The notes: generated from the letters alone by a model not told the origin. Positions 16,999 through 27,044 are shown, numbered from the stretch's first letter. The stretch is DNA of 64,000 nucleotides from Pseudogemmobacter faecipullorum (GCF_020539525.1 NZ_JACDXX010000011.1:1-64000), one strand, 5' to 3'. A program made the numbers and translations.

Positions 16999-19082
16999 CG
17001 CCAGAACCCTCCCCAGCCCTCACCGGCCGCCGCAGCCCTTGCCGGGCGGGTCAGGGCATAGAGGCGGTTGCGCAGATCCAGCCGGGCCCCGCCATCGCGC
17101 TGCACCGGGCGCAGGGTCAGCCTGGCCTCGGTAAGGCTGGGCGTGCCGGTGAGCCAGGGCAGCGGCAGGGTCAGCTGAATGCCTTTGTCAAACGCGCCCT
17201 CGCCGAAATCCCTGGTCCCGGCATCGGTCAGCGTGGCGAAAAGCGCCAGCGCCAGGCCATTTTCAAAGCGCCGGGTCAGGGTCAGGGTCGCGCCGTGATC
17301 TCCGGCCAGATAGCGCCCGGCATCAAGCTGCAGCTCATAACCCGGCGGCAGCTGCAGATAGGCCGAGAGATGGCCGGTGGTCACAGCGTAATCCTGAAAG
17401 CCTCTGCCATCGAAATCGCGCTGCCAGACCCGGTTCAGCTCGGCCCCGAGTGCGAAGCGGCGCCCGGCCGGGGCCCAGAGCAGCTCGGCCGAGAGCCCGC
17501 CGAACATCGGCTCAAACAGGCCAAAACTGCTGCGGGCATAAAAATCCGGGGCGGGGCGGAAGAAATAATCAACACTGGCCCAGGGGATCTGCAGATCGCT
17601 GGCGCGGGCATATTCGGCATAATCTGAGCGCACATGCGGCAGGACCGAATCTGAGACGCGGCGGGCGCTGTCGATATTGCCGATCAGCTTTTGCCGCAAT
17701 GCGCCGGAAAAATGCAGCCCGCGCCAGGGCGACCAGTCGGCGTAAAGCTCGGCCCCGAGGTCAAGGCGCAGCGGATTATCGGGGTCGAAAGCGGCGGTGG
17801 CGAGCCAGGGGCGCAGCCCGTAGCTGATCTGCGGCTGAAAGGGCGGCAGCGGGCCGGGCCGGGCCGCGTCCCTGATATCGGCCCGCACCCAGGCCTGCCA
17901 GGCCCCGTCGGGGGCAAATTCCAGCGCCTCGAGATCGGCGCGGCGGAAAGTAACCTGCTGCAGTGGCATGCCTTTTTCGCTGTGGACGAGGCGGATCGCC
18001 TTTGTCTGGCCCGGCAGTCCGGCACTGGCCAGCCGCAGCGCCCGGCCCCAGCCCTGGGGCAGGCCGGGCCAGAGCCGGTTCGACAGCGCAAGTGTGGCGG
18101 TTTCGCCCTGCAGGCTCAGCCCCTCAAGGCGCAGGCCCTGATCGCGCAGCTCCGCCGCCAGCCGGGCGGGATCAGGATCGCCGCGCCCGGGGCCGACCGC
18201 CGGGGGGGCAGGCTCGCGGCCCGAGGGCAGGGCGGGCTGGCGCGGGTTGATCAGCTGACTGTAGCTCAGCGCCATTTCAGAGCCATTGACCAGCGCAAGG
18301 CTGAGCATGGCATTGGCACCAATCCGGTAGGAGGCGCGCAGGCTGAGCGGCGAGCGATGGCGATATCCGAGCACCGCCTCTTCCTCGGCCATGGCATCCG
18401 AGGAATATTCCGCGCTCAGTCGCAGCCGGTCACTGGCCTGCCAGTCGAGGCCGAAAAACAGCGCGGCATCGCCACGGAAAAACCGCTCAAAGCCGATCTT
18501 GCCGGTATCTTCGGGGCCCTGGCGACCGGGCCGCCGCGCCAGCCGGCCGGAGAGCCCGGCGAGCGGATTGCGAAAGCCGTGATAGCTGCCGAGCCTGCCC
18601 CAGCCGATGCCGAGGCTGGCCAGCAAATCGGGGCCGAAATGCCGCGAGGCGACCAGATATTCCGCGCCGAAATCGCCGGTGCCGCCCAGATCGCGCAGCC
18701 CGATCGCCAGCGCCGGACGCCAGCCCGCCTCGTCCTCGGCTGCCAGCAGATACTGCAGATCAAAGCTGCGGTCATAGAGTGAGGCCCCGCCGGCCGCGAG
18801 ATCGAAATCGCGCAGCCATGAGTAGCGGAAGGCGCCGGTCAGGCGCGGCGTCAGCTGAAAGGCCAGGGTGCCGCGCCGCACATCCGGGCCATATTGCAGC
18901 AGCGACAGGCCGAACCAGCCATCAGGCAGAGCAGAGGCCGCAGGCATCTCGATATGTCCGGCGAGGCCATAATGCGACAGCTGCGGCGGATCAGCCATCT
19001 GCGCGCCGCTCTGGCCGCTGCCCATGGCGAGCCCGAGGCCCCAGGCCGTCAGCAGGCAGAGCCCTGGCCTGCCGCGTTGCAT
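16995..19082 (-). CDS. YjbH/GfcD-family outer-membrane beta-barrel protein
   Basis: A 695-residue exported protein. A signal peptide (about residues 1-27, ending SGAQ) is followed by the characteristic YGLAGHIEMPAASALPDGWFGLSL start of YjbH proteins. Alternating hydrophobic beta-strands then continue to the C-terminus (FENGLALALFATLTDAGTRDFGEGAFDKGIQLTLPL). Likely an outer-membrane barrel working with YjbF in exopolysaccharide secretion. It overlaps yjbF by four bases and follows the small YjbE-like gene with three bases between. Confidence 0.85.
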   Translation of the reverse strand: MQRGRPGLCLLTAWGLGLAMGSGQSGAQMADPPQLSHYGLAGHIEMPAASALPDGWFGLSLLQYGPDVRRGTLAFQLTPRLTGAFRYSWLRDFDLAAGGASLYDRSFDLQYLLAAEDEAGWRPALAIGLRDLGGTGDFGAEYLVASRHFGPDLLASLGIGWGRLGSYHGFRNPLAGLSGRLARRPGRQGPEDTGKIGFERFFRGDAALFFGLDWQASDRLRLSAEYSSDAMAEEEAVLGYRHRSPLSLRASYRIGANAMLSLALVNGSEMALSYSQLINPRQPALPSGREPAPPAVGPGRGDPDPARLAAELRDQGLRLEGLSLQGETATLALSNRLWPGLPQGWGRALRLASAGLPGQTKAIRLVHSEKGMPLQQVTFRRADLEALEFAPDGAWQAWVRADIRDAARPGPLPPFQPQISYGLRPWLATAAFDPDNPLRLDLGAELYADWSPWRGLHFSGALRQKLIGNIDSARRVSDSVLPHVRSDYAEYARASDLQIPWASVDYFFRPAPDFYARSSFGLFEPMFGGLSAELLWAPAGRRFALGAELNRVWQRDFDGRGFQDYAVTTGHLSAYLQLPPGYELQLDAGRYLAGDHGATLTLTRRFENGLALALFATLTDAGTRDFGEGAFDKGIQLTLPLPWLTGTPSLTEARLTLRPVQRDGGARLDLRNRLYALTRPARAAAAGEGWGGFWR

Positions 19083-19085
19083 CGG

Positions 19086-19412
19086 CTAGTCGGCGGTGGT
19101 CGAGGGGGTGGTGCCCCCGCCGCCACCGGCGCTGGCCGCGAGGGCGAGACCCGCCGCCGCCACGGCAATGCCGCCGCTGAGCGCGATGGCCCCGAAAGCG
19201 GGAACAAAGCCGGTCGCGGGGCCGCAGCTGATCGCGATTTTCCCATCGGCGCGCCGGGTGGCATCGAGCACCGCCAGCTCACCGCAAAGGCTGTGGTTGC
19301 TGGCATAGAGGATCAGCTCCTCGCGGCTGAGGCGCGGCTCGGCCTGCAGCGGCGCGGTAAGACAGATCACCGAGAGGGCGGCAGAAAAGGCAGCGAAACG
19401 CATGAAATCCAC
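19086..19412 (-). CDS. Small secreted YjbE/GfcA-like protein
   Basis: A 108-residue protein with an N-terminal signal peptide (cleavage probably after PLQA near residue 24), a short middle part with two cysteines, and a hydrophobic Ala/Gly stretch ending in a GGGGGTTPSTTAD tail. The Gly/Thr-rich C-terminus and its place as first gene of a yjbF/yjbH operon match YjbE (GfcA) of enterobacteria. The middle region (ELILYASNHSLCGELAVLDA) has no counterpart there, so it may be an analogue. It starts the minus-strand operon. Confidence 0.6.
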   Translation of the reverse strand: MDFMRFAAFSAALSVICLTAPLQAEPRLSREELILYASNHSLCGELAVLDATRRADGKIAISCGPATGFVPAFGAIALSGGIAVAAAGLALAASAGGGGGTTPSTTAD

Positions 19413-19480
19413 CTTAACCGGACAGGGAAGAGCTGCAGCGAAAACAGGCTCTGACCCTGGGCAGAGTGATGCAGAACTGA

Positions 19481-19497
19481 TTAATTTTGCGTTAACC
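19481..19497. promoter_or_regulatory. CtrA-type site between the two exopolysaccharide operons
   Basis: TTAA-TTTTGCG-TTAACC matches the full CtrA consensus TTAA-N7-TTAA, with the extended CC. It lies 69 bases upstream of the YjbE-like start and about 190 bases upstream of the sugar-transferase start. The 276-base gap 19413-19688 has no other recognisable element. CtrA control is inferred from the site match. Confidence 0.6.
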
Positions 19498-19688
19498 GGG
19501 TTTGGGCAGGCGTGCGGGCGCGCCGGTCACTGTTTCAGGAAGGGGCGATAATCACGCAGCGGCCCGGGGCAGTGGTTTCCGGCCCTGGCGGGTTTAATCC
19601 AATTTTAACGCGCCCGCCCTATTCACATCCCGCTCACCATCCCCCCGCGCTCTGCCCCTGGCAAAGCGGGGCTCTGCAGGGTTGCGCC

Positions 19689-20375
19689 ATGAAACAGGTT
19701 GCCGGTGGAATAAAGCTGCCAGGGCGGGCACAGGCCGCGCCCGCCCCCTTGCGGCAGGAGACAGGTTTTTACCAGCGCGGCGGCAAGCGCGGCCTTGATC
19801 TCTTGCTGGTGACGGCCTCGCTGCCGGTTGCGCTGCCGCTGATCGCCTTTTTTGCCCTGCTGATCGCTTTGCAGGGCGGGGCGCCGTTTTACGGCCACTG
19901 GCGCCTTGGCCGGGGAGGGCGGGCGTTTCGCTGCTGGAAGCTGCGCAGCATGGTGCGTGATGCTGATGCACAGCTGGCGCGGTATCTGCGCGACCATCCG
20001 GCAGCGCAGCAGGAATGGGAGCGGGGCTTTAAGCTGGAACATGACCCGAGGATCACCGGCATTGGTCTGATTCTGCGGCGCAGCAGCCTCGATGAGCTGC
20101 CGCAGATTTTCAATATTCTGCGCGGCGATATGAGCTGTGTCGGCCCCCGGCCGGTCACCCGCGCCGAAACCCGGTTTTACGGCGCCGAGCTGGCTTTGTG
20201 CCAGGGCATGCGGCCCGGGCTGACCGGGCTCTGGCAGGTCAGTGGTCGCAGCGGGCTGAGCTATGATGCGCGGGTGGCGCTGGATCTGCGCTATGTGCGC
20301 AACTGCTCGGCCCGGCTGGATCTGCAGATCATCCTGCGCACGTTCGGGGCGATGCTGACGGCCAGCGGCCGTTAG
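19689..20375 (+). CDS. Priming sugar-phosphate transferase (WbaP/ExoY-like)
   Basis: Polyprenyl-phosphate hexose-1-phosphate transferase that starts polysaccharide repeat synthesis on the lipid carrier. The 228-residue protein has one N-terminal membrane segment (LDLLLVTASLPVALPLIAFFALLIAL) followed by the catalytic domain. Family motifs are FRCWKLRSMV, RSSLDELPQIFNILRGDMSCVGPRPV and GLTGLWQVSGRS. The ATG at 19689 begins the conserved length; the frame is open further upstream to 19512 without family features. It converges with the histidine kinase with a four-base overlap. Confidence 0.9.
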   Translation: MKQVAGGIKLPGRAQAAPAPLRQETGFYQRGGKRGLDLLLVTASLPVALPLIAFFALLIALQGGAPFYGHWRLGRGGRAFRCWKLRSMVRDADAQLARYLRDHPAAQQEWERGFKLEHDPRITGIGLILRRSSLDELPQIFNILRGDMSCVGPRPVTRAETRFYGAELALCQGMRPGLTGLWQVSGRSGLSYDARVALDLRYVRNCSARLDLQIILRTFGAMLTASGR

Positions 20376-21832
20376 GCGCGGCCCGGGCCCTCGGGCGGCG
20401 CAATGGCGGGCAGGATGATGCGGGCGCGCAGCCCCCGGCCCGGCGCCCCGGGATGGAGCAGTTCAAGGCGGCCGCCGAACAGACCGGCGATTTCGCGCAC
20501 CACCGGCAGGCCGAGCCCCATGCCATGCGGCTGCTCTGCGCCGCGGCCGCGGCGAAAGCGCGACAGCACCGCCGCCTGATCAGGGGCGGCGATGCCGGGG
20601 CCGTCATCCTCCACCTCGATGAGGATCTCGGCGCCGCCCGGCGCGTTGCGGCGCGCCAGTCGCAGGGTGACGACGGCACCGCTGCCGCCATAGAGCACGG
20701 CGTTTGAGATCAGGTTATGCACCGCCTCCTGCAGCAGCATCGGCTCGGCCCGGGCCAGCATCACTGTGGAGCTGTCGCCCGGCTCAAAGCCCAGATCGAC
20801 CCCGGCCTCGGCGGCGGCGGGAATATGCTCTGCCGTCAGATCGCGCAGCAGCGGCGTCAGATCGAGCGGGCTGAACCGGTCCGGCGTCATGCCCTGGGCG
20901 GCATCGGCATCGACCCGGGCCAGCGCCAGCAGCTGCGCCAGCACCCGCTCGGCCCGGGTCAGCGCGCTCTCGGCCCGGGCCAGCGCCGCCCTGGCGCGCT
21001 GCGGATCCCCGGCCCGGGCCACCAGCGCCAGTTCGGTGCGGATCACCGTCATCGGCGTGCGCAGCTGATGCGCCGCATTGCCGGTGAAATTGCGCAACCC
21101 CTCCAGCGCCGCCTCCAGCCGCCGCATCAGCGCATTCACCGCCCGCATCGGCGCCTGGACCTCGGCCGGGACGCGGGTATCGAGCGGGCGCAGATCGCCG
21201 GGATTGCGCGCCTCAATCGCCTCGCTCAGCCGGGCCAGCGGGCGCAGCGACAGAGTGACGGCGATCCAGACAATGCCCGCCGCGCCGAGGATCATCCCGG
21301 CAAGGCGCAGGGCCGAGCGCAGCAGGATATCGCGGCTCAGCGCCTCGCGGGCCAGGGTGGTCTCGGCCATGGTGACAGTGAAGGGCACTTCATCAATGCC
21401 GGTCGAGACCGCGCGCGACAGGCTGGCGATGCGCACCGGCACGCCGCGAAAAAGCGCATCGAGAAAGACCGGCGGGCCGCCAGGCCGGGCCCCGGCCACC
21501 GGCAGATCGCCGTAACCGGTGACCAGCCGCCCCCTGCTGTCGGGGGTATCGACGCGGTAAAAAACCCGGTCCTGGGCGGCAGAGGACAGCATCTCCAGCG
21601 CGCCATAGGGCACGGCGACATCGAGCAGGCCCTGATCCGAGAGCGAGGCGCGTTCGGCGATCACCAAAGCCGAGCCTGCCAGCACCCGGTCGGCCAGCTG
21701 ATCGGCGGTGCGCCGCGCCTCGATCCAGGTATCGATCAGCGCCGCTGTGCCCATCACCCCGGTGGCGACCAGCAGCCAGGCCAGCAGCCGTCGGCGCAGC
21801 GACCAGACCCGGCGTCGGCGCTCAGCCGGCAT
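20372..21832 (-). CDS. tctE: Sensor histidine kinase, TctE-like
   Basis: A 486-residue membrane kinase. Two transmembrane segments (about 13-34 and 170-197) flank a periplasmic TctE-type sensor domain. A HAMP-like linker follows, then an H-box (NAAHQLRTPMTVIRTEL, His near residue 255) and an ATP-binding domain with N-box (EAVHNLISNAVLYG), G1 (VEDDGPGI) and G2 (HGMGLGLPVV). It overlaps the upstream response-regulator gene by 11 bases. With the divergent binding protein and tctCBA nearby, the likely signal is a tricarboxylate or similar organic acid. Confidence 0.88.
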   Translation of the reverse strand: MPAERRRRVWSLRRRLLAWLLVATGVMGTAALIDTWIEARRTADQLADRVLAGSALVIAERASLSDQGLLDVAVPYGALEMLSSAAQDRVFYRVDTPDSRGRLVTGYGDLPVAGARPGGPPVFLDALFRGVPVRIASLSRAVSTGIDEVPFTVTMAETTLAREALSRDILLRSALRLAGMILGAAGIVWIAVTLSLRPLARLSEAIEARNPGDLRPLDTRVPAEVQAPMRAVNALMRRLEAALEGLRNFTGNAAHQLRTPMTVIRTELALVARAGDPQRARAALARAESALTRAERVLAQLLALARVDADAAQGMTPDRFSPLDLTPLLRDLTAEHIPAAAEAGVDLGFEPGDSSTVMLARAEPMLLQEAVHNLISNAVLYGGSGAVVTLRLARRNAPGGAEILIEVEDDGPGIAAPDQAAVLSRFRRGRGAEQPHGMGLGLPVVREIAGLFGGRLELLHPGAPGRGLRARIILPAIAPPEGPGRA

Positions 21833-22514
21833 CGCTCAGCGCCCCGGGCTGAGCGCGGTCAAGATAATAGCCGATGCCGCGCGCGGTGCGCAGCCCCAGC
21901 CCGGCCGGGGCGAGCCGCTTGCGCAGCCGCGAGACATATTGCTCGATCGCATTGGGCGAGAGCTCATCCTCAAGGCTGGTCAGCGATTGCACGATGGTCT
22001 CACGCGCCACCACTTTTCCGGCTTTGACGATCAGCAGTTCCAGCAGATCACGCTCCCGCGCGGGCAGGTCAAGCGGCTGATCAGCAAGGGTAAAGCTGCG
22101 GCTGTTGAGATCGAGGGTCAGGCTGTCAAAGCTGACGGAAGCGCTTTTGAGCCCGGCCTGACGGCGTAAAAGCGAGCGCACCCTTGCCTCAAACTCGCCA
22201 ATGTCAAAGGGCTTGATGAGATAGTCATCGGCGCCGAGATCAAGGCCGCGCACCCGGTCCTCGGGCGCGCCGCGCGCGGTCAGGATCATCACCGCCGCGC
22301 TGTTGCGGCGCGAGCGCATGGCACGCAGCACCGCCAGCCCGTCCATGCCTGGCAGGTTCAGATCGAGGATCACCAGCTCAAAACTCTCCGCCGCCGCCAG
22401 CGCCTCGGCCGAAGCGCCGTCATGCACCAGATCCACCGCATAGCCGGACTGGCGCAGCAGCCGCAGCAGCGAACCGGCCAGGGCCTGATCATCTTCGACC
22501 AGCAGGATGCGCAT
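21822..22514 (-). CDS. tctD: OmpR-family response regulator, TctD-like
   Basis: A 230-residue response regulator. The receiver has the acidic pair ED(D) at residues 7-9, phospho-acceptor Asp51 (VILDLNLPGMDG), the conserved T in ILTARG and the K in DDYLIKPF. The C-terminal winged helix has LLELLIVKAGKVVARETIVQSL and EQYVSRLRKRL, then a TARGIGYYL wing. Partner of the overlapping TctE-like kinase and probable activator of tctCBA. Divergent from the binding-protein gene across 104 bases. Confidence 0.9.
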   Translation of the reverse strand: MRILLVEDDQALAGSLLRLLRQSGYAVDLVHDGASAEALAAAESFELVILDLNLPGMDGLAVLRAMRSRRNSAAVMILTARGAPEDRVRGLDLGADDYLIKPFDIGEFEARVRSLLRRQAGLKSASVSFDSLTLDLNSRSFTLADQPLDLPARERDLLELLIVKAGKVVARETIVQSLTSLEDELSPNAIEQYVSRLRKRLAPAGLGLRTARGIGYYLDRAQPGALSDAG

Positions 22515-22618
22515 CGTCTTCTCCCGGGGACAGAGGGCGGGAGGCTGAGGCTAACGGTCCGCTTCGCGCTTGTGAAGCGGCGATCACGGGCGATCCAGGC
22601 TTGCGGCAGGGCAGGGGG

Positions 22619-23734
22619 ATGCGGCAGTCTGCGGCGATGATCCGGGTTTTGCCTTTCCTGTTTGCGCTGCTGCTGACCCCGCCTGCGGCGCGGGCTGAGA
22701 TCAGCTTTCTGCCCGCCCCCGGGCCCGGTGCCGGGGATGAGAGCGGGGTATCGGGCGAGATTGTGATCTATTCTTCGCTCGATACCAGGCTGGCGCATCC
22801 GCTGCTTGCGGCTTTTCAGGCGCGCTATCCGGGGATTGCGATCCGCTATGAGGATCTGCTGACCGGCGAAATGCATGAGCGTATCCTGCGCGAGACCGAT
22901 AATGCCGGTGTGACGGCGGATCTGGTTTTCTCTTCGGCCATGGATCTGCAGGTCAAGCTGGTCAATGACGGCTATGCCCAGCGGGTGGTCACGGCGGCGA
23001 CCGGGGACTGGCCGGGCTGGGCGATGTGGCGCGAGACCGCCTATGCGCTGACCTATGAGCCTGCGGTTTTTGCCTGGCATGTGCCAAGTTTCGCCGATCA
23101 TCCGCCGCCGGCCACCCGCGCGGATCTGCTGGCCTGGCTCGAGGATGCGCCTGCAGCGGCGAGGGGCCGGATCGGCACCTATGATATTGCCCGCTCGGGC
23201 GTGGGCTATCTGTTTCTGGCCCGCGATCAGGATCTGTTTCCCGGCATCTGGCAGGTGATGGCGGCGATGGGGCAATCGGGGGTGCAGCAATATCCGACCT
23301 CGCAGGAGCTGCTGGCGCGGATCGCCACCGGCGAGATTGCGGTGGGGTATAATCTGCTTGGCTCTTATGTGGCCGAAGCCGTGCGGCAAAATCCGGGGCA
23401 GATCGGCATGACCCTGCCGCAGGATTTTACCGTGGTGGTGTCGCGGGTGGCGCTGGTGCCGCGCGCGGCTGCCAGGCCTGAGCTCGGGGCGCTGCTCCTC
23501 GACTGGCTGATGTCGCCCGAGGGCCAGAGCGAGCTGTCGCGCCATCTGCGCCTGCCTGCGGTCGGGCTGGAGGTGGCGGCGGGGGAAAGCCCGAGTGGCG
23601 CGCTGGCCGATCTGAGCGGCCTGCGGCTGAAGCCGGTGCCGGTCGGGCCGGGGATGCTGGCCTATCTGGATCAGGCGAACCGGAGCCGGCTGATCGCGCG
23701 CTGGCAGCAGGCCCTGCGCCCGGCCGCGCCCTGA
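22619..23734 (+). CDS. Periplasmic solute-binding protein (Fe3+/organic-acid ABC type)
   Basis: A 371-residue exported protein. The signal peptide ends near PPAARA, followed by a mature part that starts with the type II binding-protein pattern (GEIVIYSSLDTRLAHPLLAAFQARYPGI) and DLVFSSAMDLQVKLVNDGYAQ. No ABC permease genes are adjacent. It is divergent from tctDE, an arrangement in which such proteins often act as ligand-presenting partners of TctE-like kinases rather than in transport. Start: ATG at 22619 behind a purine-rich stretch; the later ATG at 22637 is an alternative, and both give an intact signal peptide. Confidence 0.8.
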   Translation: MRQSAAMIRVLPFLFALLLTPPAARAEISFLPAPGPGAGDESGVSGEIVIYSSLDTRLAHPLLAAFQARYPGIAIRYEDLLTGEMHERILRETDNAGVTADLVFSSAMDLQVKLVNDGYAQRVVTAATGDWPGWAMWRETAYALTYEPAVFAWHVPSFADHPPPATRADLLAWLEDAPAAARGRIGTYDIARSGVGYLFLARDQDLFPGIWQVMAAMGQSGVQQYPTSQELLARIATGEIAVGYNLLGSYVAEAVRQNPGQIGMTLPQDFTVVVSRVALVPRAAARPELGALLLDWLMSPEGQSELSRHLRLPAVGLEVAAGESPSGALADLSGLRLKPVPVGPGMLAYLDQANRSRLIARWQQALRPAAP

Positions 23735-23764
23735 TCCGGGGCTGATCCGTATTTTTGTCCCGCA

Positions 23765-23780
23765 TGTCAGGTTCATGACA
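23765..23780. promoter_or_regulatory. Dyad TGTCA-N6-TGACA upstream of tctC
   Basis: A perfect 5-bp inverted repeat in the 194-base gap before tctC. It could be a TctD operator. The arms are short and only one copy is seen, so support is weak. Confidence 0.3.
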
Positions 23781-23928
23781 GTCTTTTGTGCATGATGCTG
23801 GCAGATGCCGGGCCTGTGGAGGGGCCGGGCATGGGGCTTGTCCTGGGAGAGGCCTGCCCCGTTTCGCGACCAGTTTTGCATGGAAGTTCCGGGCGCCAGT
23901 GGCGGATCCGGACACCGGGGAGGAAGCT

Positions 23929-24870
23929 ATGAAACATTTCGCAGTCGGAGCACTGCTGCTTGGCGCCATGTCGCTGCCCGCGCTGGCGGATTACACCCTT
24001 ATCGCCCCGGCCAATCCGGGCGGGGGCTGGGACCAGACCGCGCGCACCATGCAGGAGGTGATGCAGGCCGAGGGGATCTCGCCTTCGGTCCAGGTGGTCA
24101 ATGTGCCCGGCGCGGGTGGCACCATCGGCCTCGCTCAGTTTGCCAGCCAGAACAGCGGCAATGCCGATGCGCTGATCGTTGGCGGCTATGTGATGGTGGG
24201 CGCGATCCTGACCAATAATGCGCCGGTCAGCCTCGCGGATGTGACGCCGATTGCCCGCCTGACCGGCGAATATGAGGCGATTGTGGTTCCGGCCTCGTCA
24301 CCGATCCAGACCATTGGCGATCTGGCCGAGGCGCTGAAGGCCGATCCGGGCGCGGTCTCCTGGGCGGGCGGCTCGGCGGGCGGAACCGACCATATTGCCG
24401 TCGGGCTGATCGCTAAGGCGGCGGGCGTGGATCCGACCAAAATCAACTATATTGCCTTCTCGGGCGGCGGCGAGGCTCTGGCGGCGATCCTTGGCTCGCA
24501 GGTGACGGCGGGGGTTTCCTCGCTGGGTGAATTCCAGGCCCAGGTTGAGGCCGGAACCCTGCGTCTGCTGGCGGTTTCCTCGGAAGAGCGCCTGCCCGGC
24601 GTTGATGCGCCGACGCTGAAAGAAGCCGGTCTCGATGTGGTGCTGCAGAACTGGCGCATGGTGGCGGCGGCCCCGGGCCTGAGCGAGGAGCAGAAGGCGA
24701 AAGTCACAGCCGATATCGAAAAGCTGGCGAAATCGAAAGGCTGGCAGGATCAGCTGACTGCCAAAGGCTGGGTCGATACCTATCTGAGCGGCGCCGAATT
24801 TGATGCACAGCTGGCCGAGGATATTGCTGCGACCGAGGCGGTGCTCAAAGATATCGGTCTTGTAAAATGA
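23929..24870 (+). CDS. tctC: Tricarboxylate-binding periplasmic protein TctC
   Basis: Extracytoplasmic binding protein of the tripartite tricarboxylate transporter. The 313-residue protein has a short signal peptide ([20 protein letters not shown]) and the family pattern [20 protein letters not shown], then [17 protein letters not shown] and later [13 protein letters not shown]. Start: ATG at 23929 with GGGGAGGA five bases upstream; the frame open further upstream is out of family. First gene of tctCBA, with stop/start overlap to tctB. Confidence 0.94.
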   Translation: MKHFAVGALLLGAMSLPALADYTLIAPANPGGGWDQTARTMQEVMQAEGISPSVQVVNVPGAGGTIGLAQFASQNSGNADALIVGGYVMVGAILTNNAPVSLADVTPIARLTGEYEAIVVPASSPIQTIGDLAEALKADPGAVSWAGGSAGGTDHIAVGLIAKAAGVDPTKINYIAFSGGGEALAAILGSQVTAGVSSLGEFQAQVEAGTLRLLAVSSEERLPGVDAPTLKEAGLDVVLQNWRMVAAAPGLSEEQKAKVTADIEKLAKSKGWQDQLTAKGWVDTYLSGAEFDAQLAEDIAATEAVLKDIGLVK

Positions 24871-25379
24871 GCGGCGAGACCCCCGTTCAGCCGCATTCTC
24901 AGCCGCGCCGCCCGGACCGGGCGGCGCTGGCCATCGCCGCCAGTCTTGCGGCGGCTGGCGGCGTGCTGCTCTGGGATGCGGCACGTCTGGCCGATGTCAG
25001 CGGCGGCTATTCGGGGGTCGGACCGGCCTCGGCGCCGCGCATGATCGGTGCGGCGCTGGTTCTGCTGGCGCTCTGGACCCTGGCCGATGCGCTGCGTGGC
25101 CGCTTTCCCGAACGCCCGCGCCAGGATCTGCCGCCTTTGCTCTGGATCGTCGCCGGCCTGGCCTTTCAGCTGATGGCCCTGAAAACCCTTGGCTTTTCGA
25201 TTGCCACCGGGGTGATGTTCGCCTGTACCGCCCGGGCCTTTGGCAAGCGCAATCTCGGGCTGTCGGTCCCGGTCGGGATCGTCTTTTCCTTCCTCGTCTG
25301 GCTGGTCTTTGCCATCGGCCTGCGGCTCAGCCTGCCCGCCGGGCTGATTGAGCATCTGTTCTTCCCCGGCGTGAAATGA
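24867..25379 (+). CDS. tctB: Tripartite tricarboxylate transporter small membrane subunit TctB
   Basis: A 170-residue protein with four predicted membrane segments (about 22-42, 56-72, 88-135 as a pair and 143-162). This is the size and topology of TctB, which supports the large permease TctA. It overlaps tctC by four bases and lies nine bases before tctA. TctB sequences vary widely, so the call rests on topology and operon position. Confidence 0.9.
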   Translation: MSGETPVQPHSQPRRPDRAALAIAASLAAAGGVLLWDAARLADVSGGYSGVGPASAPRMIGAALVLLALWTLADALRGRFPERPRQDLPPLLWIVAGLAFQLMALKTLGFSIATGVMFACTARAFGKRNLGLSVPVGIVFSFLVWLVFAIGLRLSLPAGLIEHLFFPGVK

Positions 25380-25388
25380 GGGCCGGTG

Positions 25389-26912
25389 ATGAGTTCCTTT
25401 GATTTTCTGATCCAGGGTCTTGGCGCGGCCATGGACCCGATGCTGCTGCTCTATGCGCTGATCGGTGTCACCCTTGGCACGGCGGTCGGGGTTCTGCCCG
25501 GCATTGGCCCGGCGCTGACCGTGGCGCTTTTGCTGCCGGTGACCTATGGGCTTGATCCGGCAGGCTCGCTGATCATGTTTGCCGGGATTTATTACGGTGG
25601 CATGTATGGCGGCTCGACCACCTCGATCCTGCTGAATACGCCCGGCGAGAGCGCCTCTATCGTCACCGCGCTTGAGGGCAATAAGATGGCCCGCAAAGGC
25701 CGGGGCGGTCCGGCACTGGCCACGGCGGCGATCGGCTCGTTCATTGCCGGGGCGATTGCCACGCTGCTGCTGGCCTTCCTCGCGCCGCATGTGGTGAAGC
25801 TGGCGCTGGTCTTTGGACCGCGCGATTATTTCGCGCTGATGGTGCTGGCTTTCGTCACCGTCTCGGCCGCCTTTGGCGAATCCTCGCTGCGCGGCCTGAC
25901 CTCGCTGTTCATCGGCCTGGCTCTGGCCTGTATCGGCATCGATCAGCTGACCGGCCAGGCGCGGCTCTCCTGGGGGGTGCCGGATCTGCTCGACGGTATT
26001 GAGGTCACCACCCTGGCGGTGGCGATGTTTGCCGTGGGCGAGGCTTTGGCGATTGCCGGCAGCCGCGACAGCGGCGATGATGAGGTGATCGCGGTCAAAG
26101 GCTCGGTCTGGATGACGAAATCCGACTGGAAGCGCAGCTGGCTGCCCTGGCTGCGCGGCACGGCAATCGGCTTCCCGATCGGCTCTATGCCGGCGGGAGG
26201 GGCGGATATTGCCTCTTTCCTGTCCTATTCGGCCGAGCGGAAAATGGCGAAATCGCCGGGCAAGGAAGAATTCGGCCATGGCGCGATTGAGGGGGTGGCC
26301 GGGCCCGAGGCGGCGAATAATGCCGCCGCGGCAGGCACCCTGGTGCCGCTGCTGACCCTTGGCCTGCCCACCACAGCGACGGCGGCGATCATGCTGGCGG
26401 GTTTCCAGCAGTTTGGCCTGCAGCCCGGGCCGCTGCTTTTCGCCACCAATCCGGGCCTTGTCTGGTCGCTGATCGCCTCGCTGCTGATTGCCAATCTGAT
26501 GCTGCTGGTGCTGAACCTGCCGCTGATCGGGCTTTGGGTGAAGCTGCTCTCGATCCCGCGGCCCTGGCTTTACGCCGGGATCCTGCTGTTCGCGACTTTG
26601 GGCACTATCGGCGCCAATCCCTCGCCCTTTGAGCTGGGGCTTTTGCTGGCGTTCGGGCTGATGGGCTATCTGATGCGGCTCTTCGGCTATCCGATTGCGC
26701 CGGTGGTGGTGGGGCTGATCCTTGGCCCGATGGCCGAGCAGCAGCTGCGCCGGGCGCTGTCGATCTCGCAGGGTGACTGGAGCACGCTGGTCGGCTCGCC
26801 GGTCTCGGCCACGCTGCTGGGGATTGCCGCGCTGGCCCTGATCCTGCCGCTGATCCTGCGCGCGATTGGCCGGGGCAAAGTGCTGACCCAGTTTGGCGGC
26901 GACGAGGACTGA
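25389..26912 (+). CDS. tctA: Tripartite tricarboxylate transporter large permease TctA
   Basis: A 507-residue permease with about a dozen membrane segments. It has the conserved glycine-rich repeats of the family: [26 protein letters not shown] near residue 30, [20 protein letters not shown] near 70, and [22 protein letters not shown] near 320. Last gene of tctCBA and followed by a strong terminator. GTG at 25386 directly precedes the ATG used here. Confidence 0.95.
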   Translation: MSSFDFLIQGLGAAMDPMLLLYALIGVTLGTAVGVLPGIGPALTVALLLPVTYGLDPAGSLIMFAGIYYGGMYGGSTTSILLNTPGESASIVTALEGNKMARKGRGGPALATAAIGSFIAGAIATLLLAFLAPHVVKLALVFGPRDYFALMVLAFVTVSAAFGESSLRGLTSLFIGLALACIGIDQLTGQARLSWGVPDLLDGIEVTTLAVAMFAVGEALAIAGSRDSGDDEVIAVKGSVWMTKSDWKRSWLPWLRGTAIGFPIGSMPAGGADIASFLSYSAERKMAKSPGKEEFGHGAIEGVAGPEAANNAAAAGTLVPLLTLGLPTTATAAIMLAGFQQFGLQPGPLLFATNPGLVWSLIASLLIANLMLLVLNLPLIGLWVKLLSIPRPWLYAGILLFATLGTIGANPSPFELGLLLAFGLMGYLMRLFGYPIAPVVVGLILGPMAEQQLRRALSISQGDWSTLVGSPVSATLLGIAALALILPLILRAIGRGKVLTQFGGDED

Positions 26913-26938
26913 ACCCGCCCTTCTGGCTGCAACCCGGC

Positions 26939-26970
26939 CCCGCTATGCGCCAGTCGCATAGCGGGCTTTC
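26939..26970. terminator. Rho-independent terminator after tctA
   Basis: Perfect 11-bp stem CCCGCTATGCG / CGCATAGCGGG (26939-26949 and 26955-26965) with a 5-base loop, followed by CTTTCTTC. It closes the tctCBA operon. Confidence 0.85.
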
Positions 26971-27044
26971 TTCATGCCGCATTGCAGCATCGGCAGAGAA
27001 GGCCCATCTGAAGGCGGTAAAACCGTAACAAAAGGTCTTGTGAC

